This document shows positions 54,482-62,143 of a stretch of DNA of 64,000 nucleotides, piece after piece. Below the pieces are notes generated by a model that was not told where the DNA came from, made no database searches, and was given only the letters and a program-made list of their open reading frames with translations. Made by a program: the position numbers and the translations under genes. This DNA comes from Roseovarius faecimaris (GTDB lineage: Bacteria; Pseudomonadota; Alphaproteobacteria; Rhodobacterales; Rhodobacteraceae), in NCBI RefSeq assembly GCF_009762325.1, contig NZ_CP034348.1, forward strand, positions 3,478,501 to 3,542,500, read 5' to 3'. Positions within the stretch are counted from its first letter, which is position 1. Each line of letters starts with the position of its first letter.

Positions 54482-55998
54482 TGCCTAAGCCGACACACCC
54501 GATCAGGGCCCGCCTCGCCGCCTATGCCCGGGATGATGACGGAACGGGCACGGTTTTCAGTATTTTCGCTGTCGCAATGCTGCTGATCATCGGCGGTATC
54601 GCCATTGATGGTTCGAACTTCTGGCGCAATCAGCAACAGATGCAGCAAACCGCGGACGTGGCTGCGCATGCCGGGGTGGTCGAGCTAACCATGAATGGCA
54701 CCCAAGGGGCGGCCAGTGCGGCCGCGACCTTTGTCAACAACAACATGCCGTCCGATCTCTACGGCAACCTTTATGCCGACCAGAACAGCGATATCGTGCT
54801 GGTGCATTACGACGAGAACAACAACTCGATCAGCACCTCCGGCACCCCCAATGCCGTGCGTGTGCAACTGCACCGCAACAGCGCCTCCGGCAATCCGCTG
54901 CGCACCATCGCGCTCCGGGTGTCGGACCTGTTCCTGATCTCCGAGCAGACATCCCTGTCAAACTGGAACCTGTCGGTGACCGGCGTCGCTGCGCTGGCGG
55001 TGTTCAAGGGCTGCAACAGCACCGACGGCATTTACGCCAAGGACAAGGTGCGCCTGTCGTCGAGCAACACGTTCGGCTCCGGATATTGCCTGCACAGCCA
55101 GGATGAAATCTGGATGTCGCAGCAGAACAATTTCATGGCCAATTCGGGCCTGAGCATGCCGAATCTGGATTCCTGCGGCAGTAAATGCACCGATGGCGCC
55201 AATCCCGGCTCGGAGGCCGCCGCCTTTGAGCGGAACCTGATCCTGCCCGACATCAACGCGCATATCCAGGGGGCGTATGATTCGTTCCTGGGCACCGGCG
55301 ATCCGGCCATCAAAGACGCGTTCTTCAGCGATAAATATATCGAGAACAGCGCCCTGAATGCGCTTAAAACCGTGGGCATCAAGACCGCCGGACTTCAGAC
55401 CGGCTCGGTTGTGAACATGACGGATGCCCAGTTCGAAGAGCTGGCCGATGTGCCCGAAGGGCTGGTCTATAACGTGACCTGCAAATCCAACGGCAACCCG
55501 GACAGCGTGCGCATCGAATTTGGCGAGGAAAAGCAGAAGCCGGGCAAGAACGGTGAAAAATACTTTACCCCGTCGCAATTCAGCGATGTGGCGATCATCA
55601 CCAATTGCGGCTTCGAGTTCCTGACCGCGACCGATATCAAGTCATCGGTTCTGATTTCGACCCGCCTTGCATCCACCCACACGATCACCGCCAGCTCGGG
55701 CGCCAGCATCGGTGACCTTTTGGGCGGCTGCGCGGTCGACGAGCAAACCGTCGTCATGGGGATGTCGGGGATGAGCGTTCCGGCGGATTTCGCAGGCTCG
55801 AATGTCAGCTTCATCGTCGATAACGACATTCACCTGTCGGCGTCCAGCTCGTCCTCCACCATCAACCATTCCGGGGTGAGTTTCCATGCCTCCGGGTCGG
55901 TCGAAATCGCCGCCAATCACACCTTTGATTCCTGTGCCACCCCGCCCAGCGGGCTGATCCCCACCCTCAAGGTGATCCGGCACGTGATTCCAAGCTGA
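54481..55998 (+). CDS. TadG family pilus assembly protein
   Basis: The 505-residue protein has an N-terminal single membrane helix after DGTGTVFSIFAVAMLLIIGG and a GSNFWRNQQQMQQTADVAAHAG stretch typical of Tad secretin-associated TadG-like proteins. A large extracytoplasmic part contains several Cys. It is probably coupled to TadE by the TAATG overlap. Confidence 0.87.
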   Translation: MPKPTHPIRARLAAYARDDDGTGTVFSIFAVAMLLIIGGIAIDGSNFWRNQQQMQQTADVAAHAGVVELTMNGTQGAASAAATFVNNNMPSDLYGNLYADQNSDIVLVHYDENNNSISTSGTPNAVRVQLHRNSASGNPLRTIALRVSDLFLISEQTSLSNWNLSVTGVAALAVFKGCNSTDGIYAKDKVRLSSSNTFGSGYCLHSQDEIWMSQQNNFMANSGLSMPNLDSCGSKCTDGANPGSEAAAFERNLILPDINAHIQGAYDSFLGTGDPAIKDAFFSDKYIENSALNALKTVGIKTAGLQTGSVVNMTDAQFEELADVPEGLVYNVTCKSNGNPDSVRIEFGEEKQKPGKNGEKYFTPSQFSDVAIITNCGFEFLTATDIKSSVLISTRLASTHTITASSGASIGDLLGGCAVDEQTVVMGMSGMSVPADFAGSNVSFIVDNDIHLSASSSSSTINHSGVSFHASGSVEIAANHTFDSCATPPSGLIPTLKVIRHVIPS

Positions 55999-56058
55999 CC
56001 GTAACGGCGCGCACCGGGACAGACCCGGCGCGCCCTTACGACACTCTGACTGATCGGG

Positions 56059-56084
56059 AAAGCGCTGTTACTGACAGCGCTTTT
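56059..56084 (+). terminator. Terminator after tadG overlapping the ialB stop
   Basis: AAAGCGCTGT (56059-56068) pairs perfectly with ACAGCGCTTT (56074-56083) over a five-base loop, followed by TCTGC on the plus strand. The hairpin includes the TAA and last codons of the convergent ialB gene (56068-56082). It probably ends tadG transcription. Confidence 0.7.
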
Positions 56085-56607
56085 CTGCTTCTTCCACTGC
56101 CGCGGTAAAGCCCATCAGCGAGAAGGTATCGGTTGTCTGTGTGCCGCGCGAGGAACGCGCCTGCAACACGGCCGTCGCACCGCGTTTCAGGGCCGAAATG
56201 ATCTTGGCGTCATCGGCCGTGGAGGCAGGCCAGGCCCATTCGCCCTCGGTGAACAGCTCAAACTCGTTGCCGCCGATATCGAGATTGACGGTCGACCCGC
56301 TGGCAAAGGGATAGCCGCCGGTGAAGGCAAGCTGCCCCTTCACGCCGGCACCGGGCCGGTAGAAGGTCATCAGCAGGATATCGCCCCGGCGCACCGCCAC
56401 GACGCGCCCGTCCTTCTTGTTGACCGTTTCCGTGGGCGACGACACCGCCCAGCATTCGCGCGGATTCTGATCCTCAAACACCGACCAGGCGGTTTTTGCC
56501 GCCACCTGATTGGTGCTTTCTTCCTGCGCCATCACACCCGTTCCGGCCAATGCCAGCGCCGCGCCAGCAATCCCGCGTGCAATGAATGACCCTATTTGTG
56601 ATCCCAT
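56068..56607 (-). CDS. Invasion-associated locus B (IalB) family protein
   Basis: The 179-residue protein from ATG 56607 has a signal peptide (ARGIAGAALALAGTGVMAQE) and the IalB pattern W-S-V-F followed by P-R-E-C-W-A-V-S-S-P and a C-terminal Cys, likely a disulphide pair. IalB proteins are periplasmic and of unclear biochemical role. GGAGG lies eight bases before the ATG. Confidence 0.88.
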   Translation of the reverse strand: MGSQIGSFIARGIAGAALALAGTGVMAQEESTNQVAAKTAWSVFEDQNPRECWAVSSPTETVNKKDGRVVAVRRGDILLMTFYRPGAGVKGQLAFTGGYPFASGSTVNLDIGGNEFELFTEGEWAWPASTADDAKIISALKRGATAVLQARSSRGTQTTDTFSLMGFTAAVEEAEKRCQ

Positions 56608-56790
56608 CTGTCCAGCCTCCAAGCTGTCCTTTGCCTCAAAACCTAGTCCCGTGCGCCCCCGTTTCCCGGATTATTTCTTTGGCACGGTCATTTCTTACTC
56701 GACATTGCAATATTAGACTGAAACAGGCGAGAGTTGGAAGCCGGAATTGGCAGAATTTCGCGCGCAGCCGCAGTTCGGGAGATCACAATC

Positions 56791-57786
56791 ATGACACATC
56801 CGGTTCCAATGGTGGAGATTTGGCGCGGCCCGGTGGTGGAAAGCCAGCATTCGGGCCATGCCGTGATCTGTGACGAGACCGGACAGATCACCCAAAGCTG
56901 GGGCAACCCGGATCAGGTGGTTTATCCGCGCAGTTCCGCCAAGATGATCCAGGCGCTGCCGCTGATCGAAAGCGGCGCGGCCGATGCGCAGGGGCTTACC
57001 ACCGAACAGCTTGCTCTGGCTTGTGCGTCGCATTCCGCCGCGGCGATTCACACCGTGCGGGTGATGGCCTGGCTCGATCATCTGGGCCTGGGCGAGCCCG
57101 ACCTGCGCTGCGGCCCGCAGGAGCCCGAGGACATTCCCGCCCGCGACGCGCTAATCCGTGCGGGCGACGCGCCCTGTCAGGTTCACAATAACTGTTCGGG
57201 CAAGCATTGCGGGTTTCTGACCCTCAACCAGCATCTCGGCGGCGGGCCGGACTATATCGAGATCGATCACCCGGTGCAGCGTGCCTGCCTCGCGGCCTTC
57301 GAGGAGGTCACGGATCTCGCCAGCCCCGGCTGGGGGATCGACGGCTGCTCGGCTCCGAACTTTCTGACCACGCTGCATGGCATGGCCCGCGCCATGGCCT
57401 TTTTCGCCGCTGCCCGCGAGGGGCAGGGCATGCGTGCCACGGCGGCCGCCCGGCTGCGCGACGCGATGATCGCCCATCCCGAGCTCGTGGCCGGAGAAAG
57501 CCGCGCCTGCACCCAGCTTATGCGCGCCTGCACCGAACCGGTGGCGCTCAAGACCGGGGCCGAGGGGTTTTTCATCGCCATCCTGCCGCGCCGCAAGCTG
57601 GGCGTGGCGCTGAAGATCACCGATGGCGCCGGCCGCGCCTCCGAAAGCGCCATTGCGGCGCTGCTTGTGCGCCTTGGCGTGCTCGATGCCGGGCACCCGG
57701 CGGCAAAACGCTTCCTCAACCCTCCCGTGCTGAGCCGCCGGGGCTTTGATGCCGGTCAGATCAAACCCTCTGCCGGACTTCTCTGA
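56791..57786 (+). CDS. L-asparaginase, Rhizobium etli (class 3) type
   Basis: The 331-residue enzyme has the class 3 signatures YPRSSAKMIQALPL (catalytic Ser-x-x-Lys) and NNCSGKHCGFL (Ser-Gly-Lys with the conserved Cys), unlike E. coli-type enzymes. It hydrolyses asparagine to aspartate and ammonia. The start MTHPVPMVEIWRGP is preceded by a GAGATCACAATC stretch, a weak ribosome site. Confidence 0.92.
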   Translation: MTHPVPMVEIWRGPVVESQHSGHAVICDETGQITQSWGNPDQVVYPRSSAKMIQALPLIESGAADAQGLTTEQLALACASHSAAAIHTVRVMAWLDHLGLGEPDLRCGPQEPEDIPARDALIRAGDAPCQVHNNCSGKHCGFLTLNQHLGGGPDYIEIDHPVQRACLAAFEEVTDLASPGWGIDGCSAPNFLTTLHGMARAMAFFAAAREGQGMRATAAARLRDAMIAHPELVAGESRACTQLMRACTEPVALKTGAEGFFIAILPRRKLGVALKITDGAGRASESAIAALLVRLGVLDAGHPAAKRFLNPPVLSRRGFDAGQIKPSAGLL

Positions 57787-57835
57787 CGCGGCGCAAAGGC
57801 GCTTGCCACCGCCGGGATTTGCTTTCATTCTGGGC

Positions 57836-57989
57836 GCGTTCTCAGGGCGGGGTGAAATTCCCCACCGGCGGTAACGGGAGGCTGATACCCAGCGCCCGAA
57901 GCCCGCGAGCGGCCCCGGATTGTCCGGGGTGTCAGCAGATCTGGTGCGACTCCAGAGCCGACGGTCACAGTCCGGATGGAAGAGAGCGA
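57836..57989 (+). promoter_or_regulatory. FMN riboswitch (RFN element)
   Basis: Conserved pieces of the RFN aptamer appear in order: CAGGGCGGGGTGAAATTCCC, CACCGGCGGTAA, GGAGGCTGATAC, GATCTGGTGCGACTCCAGAG, CCGACGGTCACAGTCCGGAT, GGAAGAGAG. Flavin mononucleotide binding would switch off the downstream ribH gene, whose ATG is 85 bases away. Confidence 0.97.
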
Positions 57990-57999
57990 CAAGGGTCAT

Positions 58000-58027
58000 G
58001 CGGGCGCGTCTGCCCGCTGCCTCCTTT
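58000..58027 (+). terminator. Expression platform hairpin of the FMN riboswitch
   Basis: GCGGGC and GCCCGC form a six-pair stem over GCGTCT, followed by TGCCTCCTTTCGTTT. Located between aptamer and ribH, it is the likely ligand-controlled terminator. Confidence 0.65.
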
Positions 58028-58073
58028 CGTTTGATGCTCTGGGCGACGTGTCAAAATGTGAAAGGAGACCGAT

Positions 58074-58508
58074 ATGACACTTCCCCGCTATGCCTTCATC
58101 AAGGCGAACTGGCATGCCGAGATCGTGGACCAGGCGCTGACCGGCTTTGCCGAGCTGATCCCAATGGCACAGATCGACGTCTTTGACGTGCCCGGCGCGT
58201 TCGAGATGCCGCTTCTGGCGCGCGATCTGGCCGCCTCCGGGCGCTATGCGGCGGTGGCCGCCGCGGCCTTTGTCGTGGATGGCGGCATCTACCGGCACGA
58301 TTTCGTGGCGCAGGCCGTGGTCGATGGGCTGATGCGCGCCGGGCTTGATACGGGCGTGCCGGTCCTGTCGGTGTCGCTCACCCCGCATCAGTATCAGGAG
58401 ACGGCGCATCACACTGCGATCTATAAGGCGCATTTCGTCGAGAAAGGGCGCGAGGCCGCCCGCGCGGCGCTGATGATCGGTCAGACCCGCGCGGGCCTCG
58501 CCGCCTGA
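58074..58508 (+). CDS. ribH: 6,7-dimethyl-8-ribityllumazine synthase (RibH2 type)
   Basis: The 144-residue protein begins YAFIKANWHAEIVDQALTGF, typical of the RibH2 branch found in Rhizobiales and Rhodobacterales, and has DVPGAFEMPLLAR and the AAFVVDGGIYRHDFVAQ catalytic-loop segment. It condenses a ribityl-uracil with dihydroxybutanone phosphate, the penultimate riboflavin step. GAAAGGAGA precedes the ATG. It is controlled by the upstream FMN riboswitch; other rib genes are absent here. Confidence 0.93.
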   Translation: MTLPRYAFIKANWHAEIVDQALTGFAELIPMAQIDVFDVPGAFEMPLLARDLAASGRYAAVAAAAFVVDGGIYRHDFVAQAVVDGLMRAGLDTGVPVLSVSLTPHQYQETAHHTAIYKAHFVEKGREAARAALMIGQTRAGLAA

Positions 58509-58514
58509 ACGAAC

Positions 58515-58583
58515 GCGCCGCTCATCGGGCCCTTGCGTGCCCGCCTCGCGAGGCCGCCACGTAAGAGGCGGATGAGCAGCGCG
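58515..58583. repeat. Long imperfect hairpin, complete copy of a dispersed repeat
   Basis: Arms starting GCGCCGCTCATC and ending GATGAGCAGCGCGC enclose CCTTGCGTGCCCGCC / GGCGGCCACGT-type complementary stretches with the central palindrome GCCTCGCGAGGC. It fills most of the space between the 3' ends of ribH and the convergent YciI gene. Related copies lie at 45486, 47831 and 52114. Confidence 0.75.
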
Positions 58584-58584
58584 C

Positions 58585-58899
58585 TCAGATCTCGTGGATT
58601 TCCGCCACTTCCACGCTGCCCGACCCGCTGTTCAGGATCGGGCAGCCCCCGGCCATCTCGCAGGCCGCGTTGATATCGTCCGCGATCAGGATCGAATAGC
58701 CCGAGAGCGGGTTTGCCCCCCCGTCATCCACGACCCGGTCGCGATGCACCGTCTTCGACAGGCCCACCGGGTTGCCCGCATCGGCCACAGCGGCACCAAG
58801 CCCGGCGAGCCAGCCCATCCAGGCCGCGATCATCTTCTCTCCCTCTTCCTCGGACTGAGGCATCTCACCGCCATGATAGGCGAGCATGAATTTCGGCAT
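58585..58899 (-). CDS. YciI family protein
   Basis: The 104-residue ferredoxin-like-fold protein starts PKFMLAYHGGEMPQ and has the segment DDGGANPLSGYSILIADDIN with G-Y-x-I and the conserved Asp, then AGGCPIL. Family members are DGPF/YciI-like proteins, sometimes sigma-factor partners. No such partner is adjacent. Confidence 0.88.
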   Translation of the reverse strand: MPKFMLAYHGGEMPQSEEEGEKMIAAWMGWLAGLGAAVADAGNPVGLSKTVHRDRVVDDGGANPLSGYSILIADDINAACEMAGGCPILNSGSGSVEVAEIHEI

Positions 58900-59081
58900 G
58901 GTCGTATCCTTTCCTGTTCGGGTTTCCTCGTGCCACGAGCCTGTCCGGGGTCAAAGATAACATCTTTGCCCGTCAAAAAGATCAGCGAAATATCATCGCC
59001 CCCTTTTCCCGCGAAACCGCCCTACACCCGCCGCATTCCAAAACTAGGGTCACATGACCATACCGAAGGAGCACCGGCGAC

Positions 59082-59804
59082 GTGAAGCTCTCGCGCAAGA
59101 AAAACGGCAATCTGGAGATGCTGCGCCTGACGCTGTCGCGGCGCGGCAGGCCGTCGTTCACGCTGTTCCCGATGGTTCATGTCGCTGACCGGGCCTTTTT
59201 CCGCCAGGTGGCGCGGGAGGCGGATGCGCATGATCTCGTGCTCAAGGAAGGCGTACGCGCCGCCGCCGGACGCACCGCCAACCGCAGCCACCGCATTGCC
59301 ACCGCCGGGCATCGCACCCTGGCGGCCCAGTCGCGCAGCATGTCAGAGAGCGGCGGCGACCACTGGATAAACGCCGATCTGGCCCCGGACAAGTTCGGCC
59401 GGCACTGGCGCAAACTGCCGCTGCTGCGGCGCGCATTGTTTCATATCCTGCTGCCGGTTCTCTCGCTGTTCCTGCGCCTGCCCGCCGCCCGGCGCCAGAT
59501 GATCGACGTGCTGGCAGAGCTTGGCCCGCAGGACGATGGCTCCATCGACGAGATTTTTGGCGACGGGTTTCACGACGCGGTCGTCAAGCGGCGCGATCAG
59601 GCGCTGATCGACGCCTGCATCGATGTCATCGACACCTGGGACGAGGGCAAGGTGGCCGTGGTCTGGGGGGCTGCGCATATCCCGCCACTGGTGATGGTGC
59701 TGATGGGCACCCATGGCTATCGGATCACGTCACGCCAATGGATCACGGCCATGACCGCCCCCGGACAGCCCGTTCAGGACGTGGTGAATTCCGACCGCGC
59801 ATAA
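59082..59804 (+). CDS. TraB/PrgY-like protein
   Basis: The 240-residue product from GTG 59082 (AAGGAG ten bases before) has MVHVADRAFFRQVAREAD near the N-terminus and VVWGAAHIPPLVMVLMGTHGY near the C-terminus, the two conserved blocks of the TraB/PrgY (TIKI-like) family, with one hydrophobic segment (about 120-137) between. Function in bacteria is unsettled. Its 3' end overlaps that of serB by 31 bases on the other strand. Confidence 0.6.
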   Translation: MKLSRKKNGNLEMLRLTLSRRGRPSFTLFPMVHVADRAFFRQVAREADAHDLVLKEGVRAAAGRTANRSHRIATAGHRTLAAQSRSMSESGGDHWINADLAPDKFGRHWRKLPLLRRALFHILLPVLSLFLRLPAARRQMIDVLAELGPQDDGSIDEIFGDGFHDAVVKRRDQALIDACIDVIDTWDEGKVAVVWGAAHIPPLVMVLMGTHGYRITSRQWITAMTAPGQPVQDVVNSDRA

Positions 59805-60646
59805 CCCTGCAGAAAGAGCAGCGCCGTCAGATCGCCATGGTTGATGCGCACATCGCATTGCGCCGCGACCGACGGCTTGGCATGCAGCGCAACGCCCGTC
59901 CCGGCCCGGCCCAGCATCCCGAGGTCGTTGGCGCCGTCGCCCACAGCGATCACATCCGCCTCGCTGATCCCGAGCCGCGCGGTGATCTCTTCCAGCGCCT
60001 CGACCTTCGCCTGCCGTCCCAGGATCGGCCGCGCCACCTCTCCGGTGAGTGCCGCGTCGCGGATGATCAGCGTGTTGGCGCGGTTCTCGTCAAAGCCCAG
60101 ATGTGCCGCGACCTGCGCCGTAAAGGCGGTGAACCCGCCCGAGACCAGCGCCGCGTAACCGCCCTGCGCGCGCATCGTCGCCACCAGTTCGGCCCCGCCG
60201 GGCATATAGGTGATCCGACTGTCCAGCACCTGCCCGATCACTCGCTCCTCAAGCCCCTGCAACAGCGCCACCCGTTCGGTCAGCGCGCCTTCGAAATCCA
60301 GTTCGCCATTCATCGCCCTTGCGGTGATGTCCTTCACATGCGCGCCCACACCGGCCTCCTCGGCCAGCTCGTCAATGCATTCCTGCTCGATCATCGTGCT
60401 GTCCATATCCGCCAGCAGCATCCGCTTGCGCCGCCCTTCGGTGGGCTGGATGACCAGGTCGATCTTCCAGCCTTGCAGGTCCTCCCAGACCTCCCACTGA
60501 TTGCCGGGCTTTTCGGCCAGCGAGAATTCCGCCGCCTCGTCCGGCGAAAGCCACACCACATCCCCCCCGCCCCAGGCATTGCGCAGGGAACTGGCAAGGG
60601 TCGGGTCAAGCACGCCCCTGGGGGCGATCAGCGTGGCGGTGTACAT
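59774..60646 (-). CDS. serB: Phosphoserine phosphatase
   Basis: The 290-residue HAD enzyme has motif I LLADMDSTMIEQECIDELAE (both Asp), motif II LVSGGFTAF, the Lys of ILGRQAKVEAL, and motif III AVGDGANDLGML. An N-terminal ACT-like region precedes it. It makes serine from phosphoserine. The ATG at 60646 is preferred to an upstream TTG. It is divergent from serC-serA. Confidence 0.95.
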   Translation of the reverse strand: MYTATLIAPRGVLDPTLASSLRNAWGGGDVVWLSPDEAAEFSLAEKPGNQWEVWEDLQGWKIDLVIQPTEGRRKRMLLADMDSTMIEQECIDELAEEAGVGAHVKDITARAMNGELDFEGALTERVALLQGLEERVIGQVLDSRITYMPGGAELVATMRAQGGYAALVSGGFTAFTAQVAAHLGFDENRANTLIIRDAALTGEVARPILGRQAKVEALEEITARLGISEADVIAVGDGANDLGMLGRAGTGVALHAKPSVAAQCDVRINHGDLTALLFLQGYARSEFTTS

Positions 60647-60804
60647 GGGCAAGCTCCTGCGGCGTGGTCTTTGCGCTGACCTACGACATGCCGCCGGTGT
60701 TTTCCAGATGCAGCCGCCACCACGCGGCAGCCTGTAAAGGCTGACAAGTTTCCCATCGGAACGCTCTGCGTCGCATTTGAACGATAAACCGGCGCGGTTG
60801 CGGC

Positions 60805-60890
60805 ATTTATGCTCTTGCGGGGACCGGAAAACGCCGCTACCCCGGTCCGTGGGACACCCCTCCCCAACGAGGGGCGCTTATCTGGAAGGG
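60805..60890 (+). ncRNA. serC leader RNA (alphaproteobacterial serC motif)
   Basis: Two hairpins stand just before serC: GGACCGG (60821-60827) with CCGGTCC (60842-60848), and CCCCTC (60857-60862) with GAGGGG (60869-60874), then the ribosome site GGAAGGG. A conserved leader upstream of serC-serA is an established motif in alphaproteobacteria, and layout and position match. Its ligand, if any, is unproven. Confidence 0.75.
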
Positions 60891-60898
60891 TAGCATTG

Positions 60899-62053
60899 AT
60901 GGCTATGACGACACCCGGCACGCGGCCGGCCAATCCGCGTTTTTCCTCCGGCCCCTGCGCCAAACCCCCCGCATATTCCGTATCCAAACTGGCCGACGCG
61001 CCCCTCGGCCGTTCGCACCGCGCCGCCGTAGGCAAGGAACGCCTGAAAGCGGCCATCGAAGGCACGCGCGAGGTGCTGGGCATTCCGGCTGACTACAAGA
61101 TCGGCATCGTGCCCGCCTCTGACACCGGTGCGGTGGAAATGGCCATGTGGAACCTTCTTGGCGCCCGCAAGGTCGAGATGCTGGCCTGGGAAAGCTTCGG
61201 CTCGGGCTGGGTCACGGATGTGGTCAAACAGCTCAAACTCGACGCGGACGTAAAGACCGCCGAGTATGGCCAGATCGTCGATCTCGCCACCGTGGACACC
61301 GATAATGACGTGGTCTTCACCTGGAACGGCACGACCTCGGGCGTGCGCGTGCCGGATGGCGACTGGATCAAGACCGATCGCGCGGGGCTGACCATCTGCG
61401 ACGCCACCTCCGCCGCCTTCGCGCAGGACCTGCCCTGGGACAAGCTCGATGTGACCACGTTCAGCTGGCAAAAGGTGCTGGGCGGCGAGGCCGCGCACGG
61501 CATGCTGATCCTGTCCCCCCGTGCAGTTGACCGGCTGGAAAGCTATACCCCGGACTGGCCGCTGCCCAAGATTTTCCGCCTTACGAAAGCGGGCAAGCTG
61601 ATCGACGGCATCTTCGAGGGGGCCACGATCAACACCCCCTCGATGCTGGCGGTTGAGGATTACCTTCTGGCGCTCGACTGGGCGCGTTCGGTCGGCGGGC
61701 TCGACGGGCTGATCGGCCGGGCCACGGCCAATGCGGCGGTGCTGCAGGATTTCTGTGCGCGCACCGACTGGATCGCCAACCTGGCCGAAGACCCGGCGAC
61801 GGCGTCCAACACCTCGGTCTGCCTGAAGTTCACCGATGACCGCATCACCGATGGCGCTGCCTTTGCCAAGGCGGTGGCCAAGCGGCTGGAGGGCGAAGGC
61901 GTGGCCTTTGACATCGGCGCCTATCGCGACGCGCCTCCGGGCCTGCGCATCTGGTGCGGCGGCACGGTGGAAACTTCGGATATCGAGCTTCTGCTGCCCT
62001 GGCTTGAATGGGCGTTCGAGACCGAGATCGCAGCCCTTTCCAAAGCCGCGTAA
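60899..62053 (+). CDS. serC: Phosphoserine aminotransferase
   Basis: The 384-residue PLP enzyme opens [19 protein letters not shown] and has the Schiff-base lysine in [15 protein letters not shown] and the [11 protein letters not shown] phosphate region. It converts 3-phosphohydroxypyruvate to phosphoserine. It follows the serC leader and precedes serA in one operon. The start at ATG 60899 or the second ATG at 60905 is equally possible. Confidence 0.95.
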   Translation: MAMTTPGTRPANPRFSSGPCAKPPAYSVSKLADAPLGRSHRAAVGKERLKAAIEGTREVLGIPADYKIGIVPASDTGAVEMAMWNLLGARKVEMLAWESFGSGWVTDVVKQLKLDADVKTAEYGQIVDLATVDTDNDVVFTWNGTTSGVRVPDGDWIKTDRAGLTICDATSAAFAQDLPWDKLDVTTFSWQKVLGGEAAHGMLILSPRAVDRLESYTPDWPLPKIFRLTKAGKLIDGIFEGATINTPSMLAVEDYLLALDWARSVGGLDGLIGRATANAAVLQDFCARTDWIANLAEDPATASNTSVCLKFTDDRITDGAAFAKAVAKRLEGEGVAFDIGAYRDAPPGLRIWCGGTVETSDIELLLPWLEWAFETEIAALSKAA

Positions 62054-62055
62054 GG

Positions 62056-62111
62056 TGCGTGCAAGCACACACCCTACAGCATGATCCGTAGGGTGCGTGA
62101 TCTCACGCACC
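62056..62111. repeat. Nested hairpins between serC and serA
   Basis: GGTGCGTGA-TC-TCACGCACC (62092-62111) is a perfect nine-pair hairpin; CCCTAC (62072-62077) pairs with GTAGGG (62088-62093), and GGTGCGTG recurs at the left end with CACACACC. It lies inside the operon, 33 bases before serA. Confidence 0.65.
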
Positions 62112-62143
62112 TTCCCGACATTCCCAATCGAAGGACCACCAAC

